DNA of 5,264 nt, taken from Halomonas sp. Lineage in GTDB: Bacteria > Pseudomonadota > Gammaproteobacteria > Pseudomonadales > Halomonadaceae. Positions 1 to 5,264 of the stretch are shown one piece after another; positions within the stretch are counted from its first letter, which is position 1; every line of letters begins with the position of its first letter. Both the position numbers and the translations under genes were made by a program. The stretch is from positions 1 through 5,264 of the forward strand of contig SKVX01000067.1 in assembly GCA_007129225.1 (NCBI GenBank), read 5' to 3'. The notes beneath the pieces are model-generated. The model worked only from the letters and a program-made list of their open reading frames with translations, did not search any database and was not told the DNA's origin.

Positions 1-102
1 GACCGCCTGGAGGTCGATGCCATGGAAACCTTCATGGCCGATGATGCGGCAATTCCCTGGGTGGAAGAGTGGATCGATGCCCAGCGGTTGAAGGTGGCCT
101 GA
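1..102 (+). CDS. 3' end of an unidentified gene (partial, 33 residues)
   Basis: Frame 1 is open from the first base and ends in TGA at 100-102, giving the last 33 residues of a protein that begins outside the window. The tail is acidic through most of its length (DRLEVDAMETFMADDAAIPW, then VEEWIDAQRLKVA) and looks like a soluble, probably helical C-terminus with no membrane segment. It is taken as coding because its stop overlaps the start of the next gene by one base (TGATG), a typical operon junction, and because a Shine-Dalgarno-like AAGG for the downstream gene lies inside its last codons. I do not recognise the family from this fragment and give no function. Confidence 0.7.
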   Translation, partial: DRLEVDAMETFMADDAAIPWVEEWIDAQRLKVA

Positions 103-473
103 TGGGCGCCATGCCGACGGCAGAGCGCCTCAGCATCATGCTGGGACTGCTGGCCCTGATGCTCTCCACCATACCGCGCTACCTGGCGGGCGGACACGAC
201 AATCGCCTGACCATGATCATGCTCGCCTTGCTCGCCGTTGCGGCGGTCACGGTGGTGCACTGGCGCATGCTGGAAGCGAGCGAACGCCGTCGCCTGCCGG
301 TACTGCTCAAGCGCTTCGGCATCTCGCTGCTCGCCGGCCTCGGGCTGATGGGCGCCTGGCACGCCCTGATGACCGACTGGATCAGCTGGCAGCTGTTCAT
401 CGCCCACGCCACCACGGCCGGCCTGCTGCTGCATGTTCTGTGGCTCTGGTGGCGCCCCTCGGAAACCGGCTAG
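102..473 (+). CDS. Small four-helix integral membrane protein, function unknown
   Basis: This gene encodes a 123-residue, very hydrophobic protein. I see four likely membrane segments, at about residues 11-29, 36-56, 72-90 and 96-117. A short basic and acidic loop (EASERRRLPVLLKR, about 58-71) separates the two helical pairs. The positive cluster suggests this loop is cytoplasmic, which would put both termini inside as well. There is no cleavable signal peptide, cysteine cluster or catalytic motif. The ATG at 102 is chosen because it overlaps the upstream stop (TGATG) and has AAGG at 91-94, seven bases away; an in-frame ATG at 111 (MPTAERL...) is the alternative. An upstream in-frame start at 69 would overlap the preceding gene needlessly. 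It probably shares a transcript with the upstream gene and is convergent with ppnN. I do not recognise the family; a small inner-membrane protein is all that can be said. Confidence 0.75.
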   Translation: MGAMPTAERLSIMLGLLALMLSTIPRYLAGGHDNRLTMIMLALLAVAAVTVVHWRMLEASERRRLPVLLKRFGISLLAGLGLMGAWHALMTDWISWQLFIAHATTAGLLLHVLWLWWRPSETG

Positions 474-476
474 ACA

Positions 477-498
477 CCGCAGCCACCGCAGCCACCGC
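477..498. repeat. Short tandem repeat, 9-bp unit, about 2.4 copies
   Basis: The unit CCGCAGCCA occurs at 477-485 and 486-494, followed by a partial CCGC at 495-498, directly after the stop of the membrane protein gene. It is too short to assign a role and may simply be a slippage product in GC-rich DNA. Confidence 0.5.
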
Positions 499-501
499 CG
501 A

Positions 502-517
502 GGCGCCTGACGGCGCC
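502..517 (+). terminator. Weak candidate hairpin after the membrane protein gene
   Basis: GGCGCC at 502-507 and GGCGCC at 512-517 can pair as a 6-bp stem around a TGAC loop, 29 bases past the stop at 473. No T-run follows (AGTCGTGCGATAAATCG), so it is not a classical intrinsic terminator. It may help end or stabilise the transcript of the two left-hand genes, or it may be a chance GC-rich palindrome. Confidence 0.3.
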
Positions 518-579
518 AGTCGTGCGATAAATCGTCCTCCTAGGGTGTCTTTTCCTGTCATGCCAGGTAGTTGCCACGC

Positions 580-622
580 TGTAGGAGCATCTTTAGATCG
601 CGACTGGAGGCCGAAGGCCTCC
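580..622. repeat. REP-like intergenic palindromic element
   Basis: The stretch begins TGTAGGAGC, carries a small imperfect palindrome (GC-ATCT-TT-AGAT-CGC, 587-601) and continues CGCGAC. This is the layout of the REP elements common between genes of Pseudomonas and Halomonas (GTAGGAGC, variable stem, GCGAC). One stem base appears missing: a G after GC at 587-588 would make the arms perfect. A second, perfect hairpin follows at 606-622. The whole lies between two convergent genes, the usual place for REP units. Family membership is inferred from the pattern; only one copy is in the window, so repetition in the genome cannot be seen. Confidence 0.55.
606..622 (-). terminator. Stable hairpin downstream of ppnN, possible 3' end
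   Basis: GGAGGCC (606-612) and GGCCTCC (616-622) form a perfect 7-bp stem. Read on the - strand, the direction of ppnN, the apex is CCTTCGG, which can form either a TTC triloop or the very stable C(UUCG)G tetraloop with one bulged C. The + strand apex (CCGAAGG) lacks that advantage. The hairpin begins 35 bases beyond the ppnN stop. No T-run follows on either strand, so it may act as a transcript-stabilising 3' structure, or as a Rho-associated end, rather than a textbook intrinsic terminator. Confidence 0.4.
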
Positions 623-657
623 CGGCGGTGTTGCCCGACGTTGCGACAACCCGGACG

Positions 658-2022
658 CTATACCAGCCGATAGCAGGGCTCGTACTCGCGGCCTGGCAGT
701 TTCATCCGCCCCTGGGCCACAAAGGAGCCCAGCAGTTCGTCTAGCCGCCGCATCAGTTCCGGTTCGGCGTGGAGGGAGAAAGGGCCTTTGGCCTCAATGG
801 CGCGAATGCCGTTCTCCTTGACGTTGCCGGCGACGATTCCAGAAAACGCTCGGCGCAGGTTGGCGGCGAGTTCGTGAACCGGCTGATCCCTGTGCAGGGC
901 GAGGCCATCCATGGCTTCGTGGGTCGGCTCGAAGGTCTCCTGGAAGTTCCGGGCAATGGTCAGGCGCCAGTTGTAGTGGAAGGCATCCTGATGTTCGCGG
1001 CGGAAATCGGTGACCGAGTCGATGCCCTTGCGCATGGCGCGGGCGACTTCGGTGGGGTTGTCGACGATGATGCTATACTTGCTGCGTACCTGTTCCCCCA
1101 GGGTGTAGACCAGGAATTCGTCGATACGCTCGAAGTAGTCCTCGGCACTGGCCGGCCCGGTGAAGATGACCGGCATCTTCATGTCGGCATTGTCCGGGTG
1201 GAGCAGGATGCCAAGCAGATAGAGGATCTCCTCGGCGGTGCCGACCCCGCCGGGGAAGACGATGATGCCGTGGCCGAGGCGAATGAAGGCTTCCAGGCGC
1301 TTCTCGATGTCGGGCATCACCACGAGTTCATTGACCAGCGGATTGGGGGCCTCGGCGGCAATGATGCCGGGCTCGGAGATGCCGAGATAGCGGCCATTGT
1401 GGATACGCTGCTTGGCATGGGCCAGGTTGGCCCCTTTCATCGGTCCCTTCATGGCACCGGGGCCACAGCCGGTGCAGATGTCGAGCTCCCGCAGCCCCAG
1501 GTGATAGCCGACATCCTTGGTGTATTCATACTCCTCGCGGGCGATGGAGTGCCCGCCCCAGCACACGACGATGCTGGGGTCGCGGCCCGGCTTCATGGTG
1601 CCGGCCTTGCGCAGGATGTGGAACACGGCGTTGGTGGTGCCCTCTGCCGTGGTGAGGTCGAAGCGTGAATGGCGCTGGATCTCGTTGTAGACGTAGACGA
1701 TGTCGCGCAGCACCGATGAGAGGTGCTCGCGGATACCGCGGATCATCTTGCCGTCGACGAAGGCCTCAGCCGGGGCGTTGGTGACCTTGAGGCGAATGCC
1801 GCGATCCTGCTGAATCACTTCGATATCGAAGTCGTGGTAGGTTTCCATCAGCACCAGGCTGTCGTCGGTCATGCTGCCGGAGCTGAGCACCGCCAGGGCG
1901 CAGCGGCGCAGCAGGTCATGCAGGCCCGCCTTGGAGGTGTCGCGTAGCCGGTTGACTTCATGCTGGGAGAGTACTTCCAGGCTACCCAGGGGTGAAACGG
2001 TGCTGGAAATGGTGTCGGGCAT
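658..2022 (-). CDS. ppnN: Pyrimidine/purine nucleotide 5'-monophosphate nucleosidase (LOG family)
   Basis: This cytosolic enzyme family splits nucleoside 5'-monophosphates into free base and ribose 5-phosphate. In E. coli the enzyme (formerly YgdH) binds (p)ppGpp, linking purine turnover to the stringent response. The 454-residue protein has the length of E. coli PpnN and matches it along its whole span, as I recall that sequence. The layout is an N-terminal regulatory domain (about 10-125), a Rossmann-like LOG domain (about 145-340) and a C-terminal domain (about 340-454). LOG landmarks are CWGGHSI (154-160), CTGCGPGAMKGPMKGA (183-198), MPDIEKRLEAF (236-246) and the phosphoribosyl-binding FPGGVGTAEE (256-265). 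FSGIVAGNVKE (393-403) and FVAQGRMKLPG (434-444) are further family hallmarks. The ATG at 2022 has AAGGA at 2029-2033, six bases upstream. The gene is divergent from the LysR gene and looks intact. Older annotations of 'lysine decarboxylase' or cytokinin-activating LOG for such proteins are misleading; the length and both flanking domains favour PpnN. Confidence 0.95.
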   Translation of the reverse strand: MPDTISSTVSPLGSLEVLSQHEVNRLRDTSKAGLHDLLRRCALAVLSSGSMTDDSLVLMETYHDFDIEVIQQDRGIRLKVTNAPAEAFVDGKMIRGIREHLSSVLRDIVYVYNEIQRHSRFDLTTAEGTTNAVFHILRKAGTMKPGRDPSIVVCWGGHSIAREEYEYTKDVGYHLGLRELDICTGCGPGAMKGPMKGANLAHAKQRIHNGRYLGISEPGIIAAEAPNPLVNELVVMPDIEKRLEAFIRLGHGIIVFPGGVGTAEEILYLLGILLHPDNADMKMPVIFTGPASAEDYFERIDEFLVYTLGEQVRSKYSIIVDNPTEVARAMRKGIDSVTDFRREHQDAFHYNWRLTIARNFQETFEPTHEAMDGLALHRDQPVHELAANLRRAFSGIVAGNVKENGIRAIEAKGPFSLHAEPELMRRLDELLGSFVAQGRMKLPGREYEPCYRLV

Positions 2023-2028
2023 GTACGG

Positions 2029-2033
2029 TCCTT
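2029..2033 (-). promoter_or_regulatory. Ribosome binding site of ppnN
   Basis: On the - strand the sequence reads AAGGA, six bases before the ATG ending at 2022. This is a good Shine-Dalgarno match with normal spacing and fixes the start choice for ppnN. Confidence 0.7.
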
Positions 2034-2055
2034 GTCAGGTCAGGTTGGCGTGCCC

Positions 2056-2068
2056 TCTCCCGGGGAGA
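2056..2068. promoter_or_regulatory. 13-bp perfect palindrome in the ppnN leader
   Basis: TCTCCC-G-GGGAGA is a perfect inverted repeat with 6-bp arms around one base. It sits 34 bases before the ppnN start codon and just downstream of a candidate -10. That position would suit a repressor site or a small leader hairpin, but a one-base loop cannot form, so in RNA the stem would be shorter. The role is inference only. Confidence 0.3.
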
Positions 2069-2076
2069 AGGCTGCC

Positions 2077-2082
2077 GTATAA
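2077..2082 (-). promoter_or_regulatory. Possible -10 element for ppnN
   Basis: The - strand reads TTATAC here, a partial match to TATAAT in an otherwise GC-rich region, about 55 bases before the ppnN start codon. The hexamer 17 bases further upstream (AGCATT) is a poor -35. This is the best sigma70-like candidate I can find for ppnN, but it is weak. Confidence 0.3.
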
Positions 2083-2124
2083 GGTCTGGTCACTTCAGGA
2101 ATGCTACCACGGGCTTGCCGCTGG

Positions 2125-2138
2125 GCGCAGCGCTGCGC
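2125..2138. promoter_or_regulatory. 14-bp perfect palindrome overlapping the LysR gene's -35 region
   Basis: GCGCAGCGCTGCGC reads the same on both strands. With the candidate -10 at 2156-2161, it covers the place where the -35 hexamer of the regulator's own promoter would lie (2133-2138). That is a typical position for autorepression by a dimeric regulator. It does not fit the common LysR T-N11-A box, and GC-rich DNA yields such palindromes by chance, so the operator role is a guess. Confidence 0.3.
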
Positions 2139-2152
2139 GGGTTCGCCGGTGC

Positions 2153-2161
2153 TGTTAGAAT
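2153..2161 (+). promoter_or_regulatory. Candidate extended -10 promoter of the LysR gene
   Basis: TGTTAGAAT carries the extended -10 dinucleotide TG, one spacer base, and TAGAAT (five of six matches to TATAAT). No convincing -35 lies upstream, which is usual for extended -10 promoters. Transcription would begin near 2168, leaving a leader of about 33 bases before the ATG at 2201. This also argues against the in-frame TTG at 2177 as the start. Confidence 0.45.
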
Positions 2162-2200
2162 GGCGCCTATCAGGCCTTGGTCGAATCGCAAGCGGTGCCC

Positions 2201-3115
2201 ATGTTCAACGCTCAATATTTTCGCACCTTCATCACGCTGGTCGAGACCGGCAGCTTTACGCGTACCGCCCAGCGCCTGGAAATGACCCAGCCCGGCGTCA
2301 GCCAGCACGTGCGCAAGCTGGAGCACTACCTCGACAAGCCGTTGCTGGAGCGTAACGGCCGTCGCTTCGCGCTGACCGAGGCCGGCCGGCGCGCCTATGA
2401 CTACGGCCTGCGCCTGTTCACCGAGCACGAGCAGTTCCGCCACTCCCTGGACGATGAGGCCCTGGATACGGGGGAGTGTCGTATCGGTTCGCCGGGTAGC
2501 GTGGGGCTGATGCTGTATCCCTATATCCTTGGCCAGCAGCAGATGTACCCGGGCCTCACGGTCAGTTACAGCTTCGCCTTCAGTCACGAGATCGTCACTG
2601 ACGTGCTCGATGGTCGACACGACCTGGGCATCATCACCGAGCCGGTTCGCCATCCGGAGCTGGACTGTTCTCAATGGCACCAGGAGCCGCTTTGCCTGGT
2701 GGTTCCCGCCGACTTCACCGGGACCACGCTCACCGAGCTGATGGGTATCGGTTTCATCAACTACTCCGATGGCGTCAATCATGCCGGCGCTCTGCTGCGC
2801 AGCAACTTTCCCGAAGAATTTCGCTCCATGAGCCAGTTCCGGCGACAGGGCTTCACCAATGAAGTGGCCATGGTGCTGGATGCGGTGGCGCGCGGTCTCG
2901 GCTTCACGGTGGTCTCGCGCCTGGTGCTCGAGACGTCCCCTTGGCAGCGGCAGGTCAAGGAGCTCGACCTGCCGGTGGTGGAGCACGAATCGCTACACCT
3001 GATCACCCGCAGCAGTACGCGGGTTCCGCGTCGCTATGAGCGTCTGTTGGAGGGGTTTCGTGAGCAGCGGTTGCGGGAGCGCTTTGGATATAGTGACGGT
3101 GCGCCGGCAATTTGA
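2201..3115 (+). CDS. LysR-type transcriptional regulator, target unknown
   Basis: This 304-residue protein has the standard length and layout of LysR-family regulators. An N-terminal winged helix-turn-helix has its helix-turn-helix at about 18-37 (SFTRTAQRLEMTQPGVSQHV), followed by KLEHYLDKPLLERNGRRFALTEAG (39-62), a linker helix to about 88, and a periplasmic-binding-protein-like effector domain (about 92-290). Such proteins act as cytoplasmic tetramers that bind DNA near promoters and respond to a small ligand. The ATG at 2201 puts the HTH at the usual distance from the N-terminus. Its Shine-Dalgarno is weak (AAGCGG, 2190-2195), suggesting low expression; TTG 2177 and GTG 2195 are less likely in-frame starts. 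The gene is divergent from ppnN and convergent with gcvP. The effector region does not resemble the E. coli glycine regulator GcvA as I recall it, so neither ligand nor target can be assigned. LysR genes often control a divergent neighbour, here ppnN, but nothing in the sequence proves this. Confidence 0.92.
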   Translation: MFNAQYFRTFITLVETGSFTRTAQRLEMTQPGVSQHVRKLEHYLDKPLLERNGRRFALTEAGRRAYDYGLRLFTEHEQFRHSLDDEALDTGECRIGSPGSVGLMLYPYILGQQQMYPGLTVSYSFAFSHEIVTDVLDGRHDLGIITEPVRHPELDCSQWHQEPLCLVVPADFTGTTLTELMGIGFINYSDGVNHAGALLRSNFPEEFRSMSQFRRQGFTNEVAMVLDAVARGLGFTVVSRLVLETSPWQRQVKELDLPVVEHESLHLITRSSTRVPRRYERLLEGFREQRLRERFGYSDGAPAI

Positions 3116-3125
3116 GATATCGAAA

Positions 3126-3180
3126 GCCCTCGCTCTTGAACGCAATCGACCCGCCATTGGCGGGTCGATTGCGTGAGGGC
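3126..3180. terminator. Shared stem-loop between convergent LysR gene and gcvP
   Basis: Positions 3140-3155 and 3159-3174 are perfectly complementary, giving a 16-bp stem around an ATT loop. An outer 6-bp stem (GCCCTC at 3126-3131 with GAGGGC at 3175-3180) can add to it, leaving eight bases bulged on the left side. It lies 24 bases past the LysR stop and 20 bases past the gcvP stop, so it most likely ends both transcripts. Neither side carries a real T-run (only TT on the - strand side), so termination may be Rho-assisted, or the structure may mainly protect 3' ends. Confidence 0.75.
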
Positions 3181-3194
3181 GGGACTCGGCCCGG

Positions 3195-5264
<2,070 letters not shown>

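Noticed and set aside
440..673. A 77-codon + strand frame spanning the region between the membrane protein gene and ppnN
   Set aside because: It overlaps the end of the membrane protein gene, runs through the hairpin and REP-like element and ends inside the ppnN coding region. Its product (including RDWRPKASRR) is simply a translation of the repeat.
769..1668. A 299-codon open frame on the + strand inside ppnN
   Set aside because: It lies wholly antisense to a clearly recognisable ppnN gene. Its protein is a low-complexity run rich in Gly, Ala, Val and Asp, as expected from the complementary strand of GC-rich coding DNA. It has no family motif.
658..2022. Annotation of this gene as lysine decarboxylase or a cytokinin-activating LOG enzyme
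   Set aside because: The PGGVGTAEE motif is shared with those labels. However, the 454-residue length and the additional N- and C-terminal domains match PpnN, and there is no PLP-binding decarboxylase signature.
2090..2986. A 298-codon open frame on the - strand opposite the LysR gene
   Set aside because: The LysR protein on the + strand is unambiguous. The antisense frame also covers the divergent promoter region, and its His/Gln/Ala-rich product matches nothing I recognise.

Overview
The window looks like chromosomal housekeeping DNA from a GC-rich gammaproteobacterium. A Halomonas-like (Halomonadaceae) source is my best guess. The guess rests on the close match of two proteins to enterobacterial-type PpnN and GcvP, on strongly GC-biased third codon positions, and on a REP-like intergenic element of the Pseudomonas/Halomonas style. 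No ribosomal RNA or other decisive marker is present, so the genus is an inference.

Layout, left to right. (1) The 3' end of an unidentified + strand gene (1-102) overlaps by one base a small four-helix membrane protein gene (102-473), apparently as a translationally coupled pair. (2) A 184-bp intergenic stretch (474-657) between convergent genes holds a short GC-rich hairpin, a 9-bp tandem repeat and a REP-like element with a strong hairpin. (3) ppnN (658-2022, - strand) is a complete nucleotide 5'-monophosphate nucleosidase gene of 454 codons. (4) A 178-bp divergent region (2023-2200) holds the start signals of ppnN and of a LysR-type regulator gene, plus two perfect short palindromes. (5) The LysR-type regulator gene (2201-3115, + strand, 304 aa) is complete. 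(6) A 79-bp convergent gap (3116-3194) holds a perfect 16-bp stem-loop, probably a shared bidirectional transcription end. (7) gcvP (3195-5264, - strand) is the C-terminal 689 residues of the glycine-cleavage P-protein, running off the right edge.

The genes do not form one pathway. PpnN recycles or degrades nucleoside monophosphates, and its E. coli homologue responds to (p)ppGpp. GcvP feeds one-carbon units from glycine into folate metabolism. The LysR regulator does not resemble GcvA, the known E. coli gcv regulator, and lies convergent to gcvP, so proximity alone does not make it the gcv regulator. Its divergent arrangement with ppnN makes ppnN, or its own gene, an equally plausible target.

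I found no mobile element, CRISPR array, tRNA, toxin-antitoxin pair or defence-like cluster. The points worth a second look are the intergenic structures and the two unnamed genes at the left edge. I do not see an undescribed multi-gene system here.
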